This document shows positions 33,722-44,795 of a stretch of DNA of 64,000 nt, in pieces (positions within the stretch are counted from its first letter, which is position 1; every line of letters starts with the position of its first letter). The notes under the pieces were generated by a model. It did not search any database and was not told the origin of the DNA. It saw nothing but the letters and a program-made list of their open reading frames with translations. The position numbers and the translations under genes were made by a program. Source of the DNA: Cymodocea nodosa (lineage: Eukaryota > Streptophyta > Magnoliopsida > Alismatales > Cymodoceaceae); the NCBI GenBank assembly GCA_036874045.1, contig CM072344.1, positions 8,466,501 through 8,530,500 on the forward strand. Reading direction: 5' to 3'.

Positions 33722-33890
33722 TTGTTGTGATTCTATATAACAAAAACAAAATTTAGTAGAGATAAAATTAACATAGCTACTTATATACCTCCGTGGAGTT
33801 AGGCCATAACTCAACAGACTAAGTTCGTTAAGTTAAGTAATAACTCTATGGTACTACTAATTATAATTAAACTTTCATTATCTTTTTTTT
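33722..33890 (-). other. Gap between gag and F-box gene, copy 1
   Basis: This short non-coding gap has a dyad cluster at 33785-33855 (TAACTCAAC...GTTCGTTAAGTTA). The equivalent gap in copy 3 is 63130-63290. Confidence 0.7.
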
Positions 33891-35230
33891 TTATATTTTT
33901 CTACTTAATATATTATACATAGTTACTTCAGTTATGCTACTTCATTCAGCTTCCCTCCCATAGGAGGTATCAATTTCATTAACAATTCTATTGATAGGGT
34001 TAGGCACTACTTACATTGGCAATCCTCTAGTAGGTTTAACTTCTATTGATTCCTTCTGTCTAAGAGGTATATTTCTATTCATATTCTGATTCTAAATGGT
34101 AGCATTTCCAAATACATAGTCTAAACAATTGTTTAATTGTTGAATTATCTTTTCTAATTTCTTTATTCTAGATCCTTGTTTAATTAATGCTTCATAACTT
34201 ATATTTTTGTCATTTATATTTTCTCCTCCTTGAAAATTGTTATTTCTCCAAGATAGGTTCAGGTGATTTTTCCAATTAGGGTTATAAGAATTTCCAAAGA
34301 TATCTTTCTAGTTTCTAGAATTTCCAAAGATATCTTTAAGTAAATAATATCTAAGTCATTAATATACATTCTTTTCTGCTAGTTTTTTATTTAATGATAA
34401 CTCCTAAATTTTCTTTGTTAACTTAGTTAATTTAACTTTAAGCATAGTACTTGAATCTATTTCATGCATTCCCCTTGGTAATATTCTTTTATTTGTAATA
34501 GCTTCAACTGAGTTTTCCCACTAAGTAGTTCTTTTTGCAAAGTTTTCTAAGTATGCCCATGCTTCTTCACTACACAGTTTTAAAAATCCATTCTAACAAG
34601 TAGATTCTAATAAAGATTTACTTGAAACGTCCATGTCTTCATAAATTATACCTATTAATTGTGCTTTACTCATTGCATGAAGTAGACATTGAGTCAATAA
34701 ATCTTTAAATCGTGCAAAATATTTCTAGAATGATTCTCCCTATTTTTGGCTACACATTAATATTTCCTTTTTCTTTCTAATCGTTTGATGTGTTGGATAA
34801 TATTTTTCTAGAAAAACAAAGCAAAATTTAGTCCAAGCAAAAATTGAATCAGGCGACAGAGTATATAACCATCTCTTAGTTGTCTTTTAAAGAAAAAGGA
34901 ATATATCTAAGTTTAATAGCATCAATACTCATGTTCGGCATTTTCATCATTTTACAAACTTCCTTAAATTCTGTAAGGAAATAATAGGCATCTTCTCTTT
35001 CTAATCCATGAAAGTGTGGCAATTGACTAATATAATTAGATTTCAGTTTAAACCTATTTCCCTCAAAGTTTGGCAATCGAATACATGAAGGTTCATCAAC
35101 TAGTTTAGGATACAAAATTTCCCCTAATGGTTTTTCTACTAGAGCAATCATATCTTTGTTCTCCTTTAAAGAAAGGTTAGCTACAACCCTAAGGATTTCA
35201 TTAAAGTTCTCTTCAAAATTTTTTTTCAGG
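33891..35230 (-). pseudogene. Athila-type gag remnant, copy 1
   Basis: The gag core is recognisable at 34876-35151: FEGNRFKLKSNYISQLPHF, then DAYYFLTEFKEVCKMMKMPN and IDAIKLRYIPFSLKDN, which match the Athila/Gypsy retrotransposon gag pattern (..F.LKP.LI...F.G...EDP..HL..F...C......G...DAIRLRLFPFSL.D.A). The C-terminal part (about 34200-34480) aligns with the copy 3 gag at 63607-63840. In Athila elements protease and reverse transcriptase follow gag; here the F-box gene follows. It has many breaks. Confidence 0.82.
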
Positions 35231-36267
35231 ATTCTTCTATGTTAAATAATCTCGTCTAGGAGAATGAGTCCATGTGCTCATAAACTCTTAACATAAAGTA
35301 AACTTGTAGAAGATTAATTACATACTAGTCTGAAGCTTTGTTCTCAATAAATAATTATTGACGGATGAAGTTGAATCAACTACTTCTCATTCTAGTTCCC
35401 CAACGAATTCTCTTTCCTCTTCTCAATTGCTAGTAACTAATAAATAAAATTCTATTCTATATTTATAATGCACGTCTATAAGGCAAATGGATCTCATTGC
35501 AAAAACATGTCTTATGACGTGCAGTATGGTTCCTATTTTTATGGATGTGTTCCATTTCTAATTTCAAATTTTAGTAACCACTAAACCCATGAAGTTTCGT
35601 TTGTGCCTAAAAGAATAACTGTTAGACTAACTCCACGAACTAACTTCGTTGAGTTACAGATAACTCAACAGACTAACCTCAATTACTATTTGCTAACTCC
35701 ACGGATTAACTTCATTGGGTTACAGATAACTCAACGGAGTGACCTTATATTTTAATATTAACTTCGTGGAGTTAAGGTTAACTCCACAAACTAACTTCAT
35801 TGAGTTAACACTTAGTAAATTTTTCTAAAACTTACTCCTCATCTTAACTTCTATATATTTTCCTCCTACATTTTATCAACTTAAATAAAGTTAAATACAT
35901 TACATTAATGTAGTGTTCCAATTTAAACTCATTTAAATCTGAACATTATATGCATATTTAACTTACAGTTCATTTCCTGTTATGTAGAAATTACATTTTA
36001 CTTTTTAGTATGTAAATATATTCAGACATTATCAAATCATCATGCATTTAACAACCTCATTCATAAAATTGTAAATTTTTTAACACATTCTTGCAAAGCT
36101 TTAAATAAATAGATATATAATATTCATCTTCAATACAGTTCTCAATTAAATCATTCATTCACAATCACACAATTTCAGAAACATCTGATGTTCAAACATT
36201 CATATATATATCATTTACAATACATACAATCAAACATTTTTCAGTACAAGTAGATGAATAATACATT
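35231..36267 (-). other. Non-coding region between aORF and gag, copy 1
   Basis: No gene is seen. It contains a dense dyad cluster at 35610-35825 and a TATAAATATAG-like sequence on the minus strand near 35455. That could mark a leader or a degraded LTR upstream of gag, but no LTR end or primer site is certain. The part at 35985-36240 matches 53247-53520 downstream of the aORF in copy 2. Confidence 0.55.
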
Positions 36268-38471
36268 TTAATCTTTCTTCCTAAGTTCATCTATATCTTT
36301 GTAGAGCTTTTCTAATTGTTGTTCTCATTGGTTTATATGTTCTACAACTCCTATAATTTCTCTAGAAGGTCTAGCTATCTCAGCAGCAGCAGCATTGTAA
36401 TTTCTATACTCCACTGAAATGGCTCTAGATCTTATCCTCTTGGATGTCCATTTCATGAAGTCAATTCCTTCCATCATTAATATTGATATGAAGTCCCCAA
36501 AAAATAGTTTCTTCTTTACAGACTTTATCTTTGATAGGAAGACTTGGCACCAATTAACTTGAATTTTGTTTAGAACTACATACATGGCCCATTTGACAAA
36601 TTGACTCAATTCTATATCATGGTCATGCCTTGGATAGACATTTTTAATTAAAATGTTTGCCACCATGTGTGCTTTCCCATTTAAATACTTCAGTCTATTA
36701 AGTAATGACACACTAGGGTTGATGGTCAATCATTGCTTGATTTCTTGTTCTATCCATTCAGTTGTAGTTGTATTTTCCAAAATTTCAATCCCTTCATTTT
36801 TCAGTCCAAAGATGTTGTGGAGGAGTTCTAGTGTTATCTAAATATTAACTTCCTCCACATTAGAAATTAATTTTCCTTCTTCCTCTCTTAGGCTTGCATA
36901 AAAGTAGGGCACTAAATTTTCATAAACTACATGCCCTTTTGCTCTCGAAATAAATTCCAATAGGTACTAGAATTCAAATAATTCTCTAATCTCCTCCATT
37001 CCAATCTAGTCAACTGGCCTACTATAAATTATATCATACCCCTTTTATCTCTTGATACTTGTTGTATACTTCCTAACTCTAGAAATGAATTTCATTCAGA
37101 ATAGTTGCTTCAAACGGGTCAGGGATTTGGATTTGTTCCTCTAGAGGGGTTTGTTCTTGAACTTCTTCAATTTTCTGAGCTTGTTGTTGTAATTGTTGCT
37201 GAAAATAATGTAGAGATTCCTACTCTTCTACTCTGAATTATTGTGGAAAGCCTGTAGAACTTTCCACATTTTTATCTTGAATTTTCTCCATAAGTTGTTA
37301 AAGAGTTTCATTCTCTTCAAAGGAATCTATCGAATTTTTTTCTTCCAATTCAGCTTCCTGCTTAGCTTCTTCTCTTTCTTCTTCCTCTTCACTATCAATC
37401 TGCATTGTTACTATTCTCTCTGATTCTATAGTAGATTAGGATGGAATCTCAGGCACAGTATTTTCTACCCTAACTTCAGTTTCTAATTCTTTAGGTTGTA
37501 GACTAATTTCAGCCTACTCTTCTTCTTCTTCTTCAGATAATAAATCCACAAAAATGGGCTCTTTATGCCCTACTGTAGACATTATAGGTTCAGATTTAAT
37601 TTCTTCTACAGTTTTAGACACTTTTTCTTTTCCTTTTCTTCTTCTTAACAGTTGTGCCTGATCTTCTTCTGACACTAAGTCAACAAAAATGGGCTCTTCA
37701 GGCCCTCGAGCCACAAGTATTGGCTCTTCCTATTTCACCTTCTCTATAGTTGCTGGTCTCGAAGGACTAGCCTTAGTTTCTCTTATAATTGGTATGGCAA
37801 TGGCTTCTTGATGTTGTTCAACTTTAACTTTGTATTAGGCCTTCAACTTTTCTGTAGCCCTTCTTTTGTGAAATGCATCAAATGCCAAATGTGCTTTAGC
37901 TACTACCAAATCTTCTAGTTCACCTTGGTTTTTCCCAACTTGAATCAGTTCTTCAAACTCTCTCAACTCTTCTTTAGTAGAAGACCCCATAACTACCACC
38001 CTTTCTAGTGGTTTAGGTGATGGAATTGAAGGTCCTACTTGTTGTGCTGTTGCAGACGACATTTTAACTTGGTTTTTTAGTTGTTACTATGAAGATTTTA
38101 GCTACTGCTCTTGTTTTTCCTGCTCTCTCTATTCTTTAAATTATTGATAAGCTGCTTCTGCAACTTTCTTCCTTATAAACCACAACTGTGATTTCCTTCT
38201 TATAAGTTCTAGGGCAACTTCATTGTGCAGCTTGATTTTTCTTTCTCTATTGATGGTTGCTTTCGTAGTTACTCGTATTCTTGTTTCCATTATTTGAGGT
38301 ATTCTAACATTCAAATTTACGAGCTTTCTAGTAAAGAAGAATAGATCATCCTCTACCTTTTCAAGTTGCTTTTCTCTCATGGTGTTTCTGATCTTCTACC
38401 ATGAATGTCATTCCTCCAATTGTTTGAGAAATTCGGTAGTGTCAAACTAATCCTAGAAGTTTTGCTCCATC
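36268..38471 (-). pseudogene. aORF remnant, family A copy 1
   Basis: This is an extra ORF after integrase. The N-terminal part (38141-38380) has a charged, coiled-coil-like segment. The centre (37514-38062) has a repeated acidic phrase, EEPIFVDLVSEEDQAQLLRR and later KEPIFVDLLSEEEEEE. The C-terminal part (36325-37000) carries the plant transposon-protein-like domain with LNGKAHMVANILIKNV and KIQVNWCQVFLSKIKSVKKK. Related sequences are at 53529-57552 (copy 2) and 2525-4727 (element D, opposite strand). Function is unknown. It has several breaks. Confidence 0.72.
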
Positions 38472-39202
38472 TTTGTCTTCGTTGTGTTATGGAACAGAAT
38501 AGAATTGCTCTGACTTTTACTATTCTAAGTTCTAAATGATTGCTACAGATAATGCCCCCAAATCCTAAGTTTTAGTATAAATAAACCTTAAGTTTTTGGT
38601 GGGTAATTAGGTCATTTCTCATGCAAACTATCACTACTCACATATACTACTCCGTGGAGTTACAGTTAACTCCATAGACTAAGTCTGTGGACTTACCTTA
38701 AGTACTTCGTTGAGTTATAGTTAACTCAACAGAGTAAGTTCGTTAACTTAATCCTAGACTCAACAAAGTAAGTTCGTTTAATTAAGCTTAATTTAACAGA
38801 CCTCCTGTAAAGTTATAACTAATAAAAATAAATAACTATAATAAATTTTTACTCGGTCAATACTAAAGAAACTCCAGTTTGATCGACTCTTAATTTTTCT
38901 ATTTGCTTAACTTCGATCAAACCGTTACTTTTCCTTGGTCGAACCGAAATTATAGAATTTTTTTTTCTTTTTCTACCAATTGAACCAATACCATGCTTTA
39001 GTAAAATCGATATTTTTACTTAATATAATATATATATATATTCTATGTTTCAGTCAAACCGATGGATCCTTTTGGTGTGACCATAACAATATTTTTTTCT
39101 TTTAATATATGTTTCAGTAAAATTGATAATTTCTTTCGATTGAACCGTCACTATATTTAAAATAAGTTTTTTTTTTTAACAAAAAAAAACATAAGTATAT
39201 AT
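38472..39202 (-). other. Gap between integrase and aORF, copy 1, with two repeat types
   Basis: Non-coding. A dyad cluster lies at 38640-38810. Next comes an array of about eight degenerate GGTTTGACCGAAA-like motifs (either strand, 38860-39170). Copy 2 has the same two blocks at 57715-57850 and 57895-58230. Confidence 0.7.
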
Positions 39203-39632
39203 CTACTTAATAAAGCTCATGCAGTCCTCTACTCTTACTTCTATAATTCCAAAGGAATTTTTTAGAATTTTCAAAATAGGTCTAAGTCTTTATTCATTTA
39301 CTTTAAATATATTCTGATTTTTAGGATTTTCAATTTCAATAGCTCTATAGGAATAAATATTTCAAATTATATAAGGACCTATCCATCTAGATCTTAATTT
39401 TCCTAGATGGTTATGAAGTCTAATTATGTAAAGATATACTTCTTATACTATTTCAAAAGTTTTTGAAATAATTTTCTTGTAATGCCAAAACTTTATTTTC
39501 TCTTTTCTTTTATAGTTTTCGAATAAGCTTCATTGATAAATTCTTCTAACTCAATTAATTACATTTTTCTATTTTCAGCACCTTGATTTAAATTAATGTT
39601 TAGAGTTTTTAATGCCCAATAAGCTTTATGTT
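39203..39632 (-). pseudogene. Athila-type integrase C-terminus, copy 1
   Basis: The end of integrase is seen in minus frames: a region like LHNHLGKLRSRWIGP and a final EDCMSFIK. It aligns with 58264-58690 in copy 2. The N-terminal part is cut off by the LTR of Copia B starting at 39633. Confidence 0.75.
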
Positions 39633-39789
39633 TGTTGAGTATTTTGTTTTGATGATATGTGTTAAACGAATGTAATCATATTTACTCAATTACTATTGTT
39701 TGTGAAAGTAAATTTAGAACATCAATTAATACAAAAAATGTTTACTAATATAAATACTTATCTATAATGGATCTGAGATTATGCTATGT

Positions 39790-40510
39790 TAAATAACTAG
39801 TCGTTAAGTTATACTAACTTTTCATTTAACTAAACGTTAAGTTAACGTGTGTTTTGTTGTAAAGCATGATATGTTTTAAAGTTATATTTTCTGTATCATG
39901 TATAGTGCACATTAAGACAACTCATTAAGTTAGTGCGTTATTTGTAAAAAGGCCACGTGAAAACTCATTGAGTTATAGGCTTAAAGGTTAAAATAGGTCA
40001 CGTGAGAACTCGTTAAGTTAGTGAATAAAATGTTAAAGTAAAGAGACGAACTTGTTAAGTTAATATTATGTACGTGGTGAAATTAAAGTTTATGAATGTT
40101 ATATTGTATCACGTGAGTTGCACATGTTTAACTCGTTAAGTTAACATAACTATACATGTTGAGTTGCTATATTGAACAATAAGGCAATGCATTAGGTTAG
40201 CATTATAAACTTAAAGTTATTATTATTGAATGTGATAAATACCTTATTGTAAAAACATTTGTTTATTACTGGATTAGTGAGTTATAAGATTTTCATATAC
40301 TTAGAAAACTTAACAATCCAATACTTAAACTGTTTTCGATGAGTTAGCATTTAACCTTTCAAAAGAAAGGTTAAGCTAGTTCGTTGAGTTATTTGTAACA
40401 CAACGAAGCTGGTTCGTTGAGTTAGCATAACACAATAGACTTAGTTCGTTGAGTTAGCTACAGTACTTGTCACGTGATTTGGCACATGATGAACTTGTTG
40501 AGTTAGATAC
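39790..40510 (+). promoter_or_regulatory. U3 array of CACGTG and CGTTAAGTTA units in LTR B
   Basis: Units such as GGTCACGTGAGAACTCGTTA recur at about 39950, 39993, 40107 and 40470, with further lone CGTTAAGTTA dyads. CACGTG is the G-box bound by plant bZIP and bHLH factors. The array ends ~260 bp before the TATA box. The regulatory role is inferred. Confidence 0.5.
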
Positions 40511-40772
40511 ATTAAGTTATAATTCTACTTGTTTTTCTCGTTTAGTTAACATTAACACAATGACTTGTTATTATACTTGATGAAAAATTTTGGATGAGAA
40601 AGTTTATTTTGTAGGAAATTTTTCAAAGATCTAGGATTAATGATTAAAGAAAATTTGAAAGGAAAACGTAGGTCAAAACGTGTGTATTTCGATGAAGGAA
40701 AAAGAGAAGATGTGAAGAGTGGAAAACTGATAATGATTAAATGTGGAAGATATGCATGAAATGAAGATATAG

Positions 40773-40780
40773 TATAAAAG
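40773..40780 (+). promoter_or_regulatory. TATA box of LTR B
   Basis: TATAAAAG is kept at the same place in the solo LTR (44211-44218), in a conserved context (AGTATAAAAGGCATAGA). Confidence 0.7.
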
Positions 40781-41219
40781 GCATAGAATTCTCGTTGATC
40801 AATTATACCTACACACCAAATGAAAAATATTTTCAAGAATCAAAAACACCTCTTTGAGGAAAAGCTCTCAGATAGAAGTAAATTCAGTGAAGTAGAGAAA
40901 GTTAGATATTTGCCACTAAAGAATTGCAGAAGAAGAAGAAGAAGAAGAATCTCAAATAGGGAGAAATGTTTTAAATTCTGTAAATGAGTTTTCTCTATTT
41001 GTAGTTATGAATTGATTAGATGAAACATGGTATCATTATATAATTTCATCTACAATTTCTGAGAGGAATTGAATCATATATTGTAATTGAAACCTTGAAT
41101 AAAATGATTTGATTAAGATAGTGTCTCGACTTCTTTTTAATTTTGAAATTTCAATTATTTTTAAATATGTTGAAAAATACAATTCACTCCCCTCTTGTGT
41201 AGCTATTTGATCCTACAAG

Positions 41220-41231
41220 TGGTATTATAGC
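41220..41231 (+). other. Primer binding site of Copia B (initiator tRNA-Met type)
   Basis: TGGTATTATAGC lies two bases after the LTR. It is close to TGGTATCAGAGC, the usual Copia primer site complementary to tRNA-iMet. Confidence 0.85.
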
Positions 41232-42233
41232 TAGATTAATAATCTTTGATATAAAATCAATACCAACTTAATTAATATCAAAGCTTATTCTACCTTCATT
41301 GTTTTTAAGCAGAAATTAATATCTGAGCATACGTTTAATTTGTTGATTTTAGGCTAAAGTTGTTTTTAAAGTTTTAAACTATTTAAAATCTAATAGGTTA
41401 AACAATCTAAGGTAAGATGGCTACTGGAAATGGTAATTTTTCTTTATATGAAGGTCAAAATCTTAATCATCCTCCTTTATTTGATGGAATACATTTTGAA
41501 TATTGGAAATATAGGATGACAATCTTTCTTCAAAGTATAGATCACAAGTTTTAGTTCATGATTTCTAAACCATATACTCTGTTAACTACTCCATATAATA
41601 CTTGGACAGTTACTGAAAAAGAAAATGAAATTCTAAATGCAAAAGGCTTAAATATCTTATTTTGTGTATTAAGTGATGAACAGTTCAGTAAAGAGTTGGC
41701 ATATAAATTTGCTTATGAGGTGTGGCATGCATTAGAAGTTTCATATGAAGGTACTTCTCAAGTTAAAGAAACTAAGATAAATATGTTAATTCATAAGTAT
41801 GAACTCTTTAAGATGCATGAAGACAAAAGTATTTCTGAGATGTTTTACAGATTCCTAGATATCATAAACTCTTTAAAATGTTTAGGAAAGAATTTTGAAT
41901 AAAAGGATTTGGTGAGAAAAGTTCTCAGATCCCTAAGTTCTAAATGGTCTCAAAAAGTAACATCAATTGAGGAATCATGAGACTTAAATGTTTATACTAT
42001 AAATGAACTTATAGGAAATTTAACTGCTTATGAAGTTCAATTAAATGATTCACTAAGTCACAACAAATTAAAAATGAAGAAAGAAATAGCCTTCAAAATT
42101 AATTCAGATTCTGAAATATCTATTGATTCTGATGAGGATTTAATTTTGCTAACTAGGAAATTCAAAAAACCATGAAAAGCTAGGAAACAACAAAGGAATA
42201 GAAATGACAAACCCTCAACGTCAAAGTCATTGA

Positions 42234-43125
42234 TGTTGGGAACGTATGGCTTCACCAGAGGGGGGTGAATGGTGATCAGTGTGAATTTAAGACTATTTTT
42301 AACTTTACTAACTAATTTGATTAATCAGTTTGCACAAGTACTAATCAGATATAAATAAACATGCACAATGGAAATAAAGTAAGAAAGAAAAGGGAATTTT
42401 AAGTGGTTCACCAACTCAGCTAGTCCACCCCCAAGGAACACTTGGGCTTCACTAAGTGTCTCAACACTTACAAACACTTGCTTTAGGGTTTAAGCAAGAA
42501 CCAACCATTAACTTGAGCTTTCTGGTCAAAGCTCCAACCAATCCTTTCTCTGAAGTTTTGATCCATGTACTTCAGTAAACACTAGCTTGTAAGTATCAGA
42601 GTTGAGTGCGTGATGAGCTTCTAAACTTGAGTCTATAAATGTTGAAGATGATTTGATCTCTAAAGCTTTCTTTTGTTGAGCTTGGTGTAAGTATGTGTAT
42701 GAGCAAAAGCTATTTTAATTCTGTTGTCTATATCTTGTATATATACTAAACCTGTGTAACGATAGTTTAAAACTTTTCACGTATTCTTTTGTTTGGATTT
42801 CTGCACGTGGGAAATTAAATGAATTAAGTTTCGGATAGTTAGCCTTTCTAACTCTCCGAATTTCCATGAGCTTTCAGATAGTTAACTCCTTAACTCTCCG
42901 ATCATTCAACTAACTGTCTTTTCATAACTCTCCAAAGGCTTTATGATTTCGGATAGTTATTAACTGTATAATGGTGTTGCTGCTGCTTTAAACTTGCTCT
43001 TCGGATACTTAGACCTGTAACTATTCGTCTGCCTTCTGATCTTTTGCTAAGCTGTCATATCTGTGTAATACAATTTGGTTTCCTCACATAGGTTTTTGCA
43101 TTATCAAAATACTATGGTCCTAACA
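42234..43125 (-). repeat. Solo LTR of family C in Copia B gag, 892 bp
   Basis: On the minus strand it starts TGTTAGGACCATAGTATTTT and ends GTTCCCAACA. Flanks are ATTGA (42229-42233) and ACTGA (43126-43130), a 4/5 match. The start aligns with the 3' LTR start of element C at 10725. A TATATATA sequence lies mid-LTR. Confidence 0.88.
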
Positions 43126-43197
43126 ACTGAATGAAAAGAATTCATCCAAAACGTATGTATGTTACAACTACAAGAAAGCTAGACATCTGTTGAGTAT

Positions 43198-44795
43198 TTT
43201 GTTTTGATGATGTGTGCTAAATGAAAATAATCATATTTGTTCAATTACTATTGCTTGTGAAAGGAAATTAAGTACATCAATTAATATAGAAAAAGTTTAT
43301 TGATATAAATACGTGTCTGTATTAGATCTGAAATTATACTAAGTTAATAACTAGTCGTTTCATTACATTAATTTCTCATTTAACTAAACATTAAGTTAAT
43401 GTGTGTTTTTATTGAAAAGCATGATATGTTTTAAAGTTATATCTTCTATATCATGAACAGTGCATGTTTAGACAACTCGTTAAGTTAGAGTTTTGTTCGT
43501 ATAGAGCTCACGTGAGAACTCGTTAAGTTAGAGACTTAAAGGTTAAAATAGGTCACATGAGAACTCGTTAAGTTAGTGAGTAAAAGAAGAGACAAACTCG
43601 TTAAGTTAGTGTTGTACACGTGGTGAAATTATAAGTTACGAATGTTATATTGTATCACATGGGTGCACATGTTTAACTCGTTAAGTTAACATAACTAAAC
43701 GTGTTGAGTTGCTATATTGAATACTAAGGCAACGTGTTAGGTTAGCGTTATATAACTTAAGTTGTTATTTTTGCACGTGGTAAAGTTCTTATTATAAAAA
43801 CATTTGTTTATTATTGGTTCGTTGAGTTATCTGTAACACAATGGAGATGGTTCATTGAGTTAGTGTAACACCACAGACTTAGTTTGTTGAGTTAGCTATA
43901 GTACTTGTCACGTGAGTTGGCACATGAGGAACTTGTTAAGTTAGAAACGTTAAGTTACATATCTACTTGTTTACTTGTTTAGTTAACATTAAAGTAACAA
44001 CTTTTTATTACACTTGATGAAAAATTTTAGATGAGAAAGTTTATTTTGCAGGAAATTTTTCAGAGATCTAGGATTGATGATTAAAGAAAATTCAAAATGT
44101 AAACGTGGGTCAGAATGTGTGTATTTCGATGAAGGAAAAAGAGAATACATGAAGAAGTGGAAAACTGGTAGTGATTAAACGTGGAGGATATGGATGAAAT
44201 GAAGATACAGTATAAAAGGCATAGACTTCTCATTGATCAATTATCCCTGCACACCAAACGAAAAATCTTTTCAAGGATCAAAAACACCTCTTCGGGGAAA
44301 AGCTCTCAGGTGGAAGAAAATTCAGTGAAGCATAAAAAGGTAAGATATATGTCACTGAAGATTTGAAGTATCAGATGGAAGAAAATTTAGTGAAGCAGAA
44401 AAGGTAAGATTTATGTCACTGAAGATTTAAAGTATCAGAAGAGAGCAAATTTGGTGAAGCAAAGAAAGAATAGATATTCGTCACTGAAGAATTCCTGAAG
44501 AAGAAAGAGAAGAAGAAGAAGAAAGATCTCATATAGGGAGAAATGTTTTAAATTCTACAAATTAGTTTTCTCTATTTCTAGTTATGAAATTATATAGATG
44601 AAACATGGTATTGATATATAATTACATCTACAATTTCTAAGGAGAATTGAATTGTATATTGTAATTGAAACCTTGAATAAAAATGATTTTATGAAAACAA
44701 TGTCTCGACTTGTTTTTGAATTTTAAAATTTCAATTATAATCGAAAATGTTGAAAAACACAATTCACCCCTCTTGTGTAGCCATACGATCCTACA
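43198..44795 (+). repeat. Solo LTR of family B in Copia B gag, 1,598 bp, with ACATC duplication
   Basis: It runs from TGTTGAGTATTTTG to CGATCCTACA. ACATC is present at 43193-43197 and 44796-44800. It is very similar to the 5' LTR at 39633. An AGAAG-rich run lies at 44495-44525. The frame at 44181-44366 is in the transcribed LTR part and is not a gene. Confidence 0.95.

Larger units (their letters stand above)
28405..39632 (-). mobile_element. Family A copy 1: Athila-like Gypsy element with F-box gene
   Basis: Read on the minus strand it contains the integrase C-terminus, an aORF, gag, an F-box gene, a 1.8-kb tail, a polypurine tract and the first ~290 bp of the 3' LTR. It is nested: a solo LTR of its own family lies in the F-box gene (31290-33315), and Copia B is inserted in its integrase (from 39633). 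Gag and integrase are of Athila type. It is broken in many places. The order integrase-aORF-gag is unusual and may mean two joined elements. Confidence 0.8.
39633..41217 (+). repeat. 5' LTR of Copia B, 1,585 bp
   Basis: It runs from TGTTGAGTATTTTG to GATCCTACA, followed by a primer binding site. TATA box TATAAAAG is at 40773-40780 and AATAAA at 41098-41103. U3 (39790-40510) has repeated CACGTG plus AACTCGTTAAGTTA units. A GAA run is at 40925-40951. Other copies are 43198-44795, 52197-53246 and 59613-60127. Confidence 0.93.

Noticed and set aside
33722-33814. An upstream start for the F-box protein of copy 1 (31 more residues)
   Set aside because: Copy 3 starts at the inner methionine, and the upstream residues come from the dyad-repeat gap and are not shared.
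44181-44366. A small protein of 61 residues, similar to one at 52618-52803 on the other strand
   Set aside because: Both lie in the transcribed part of LTR B copies just after the TATA box. Similarity reflects LTR identity, and no domain is seen. A short LTR-encoded peptide cannot be fully excluded.
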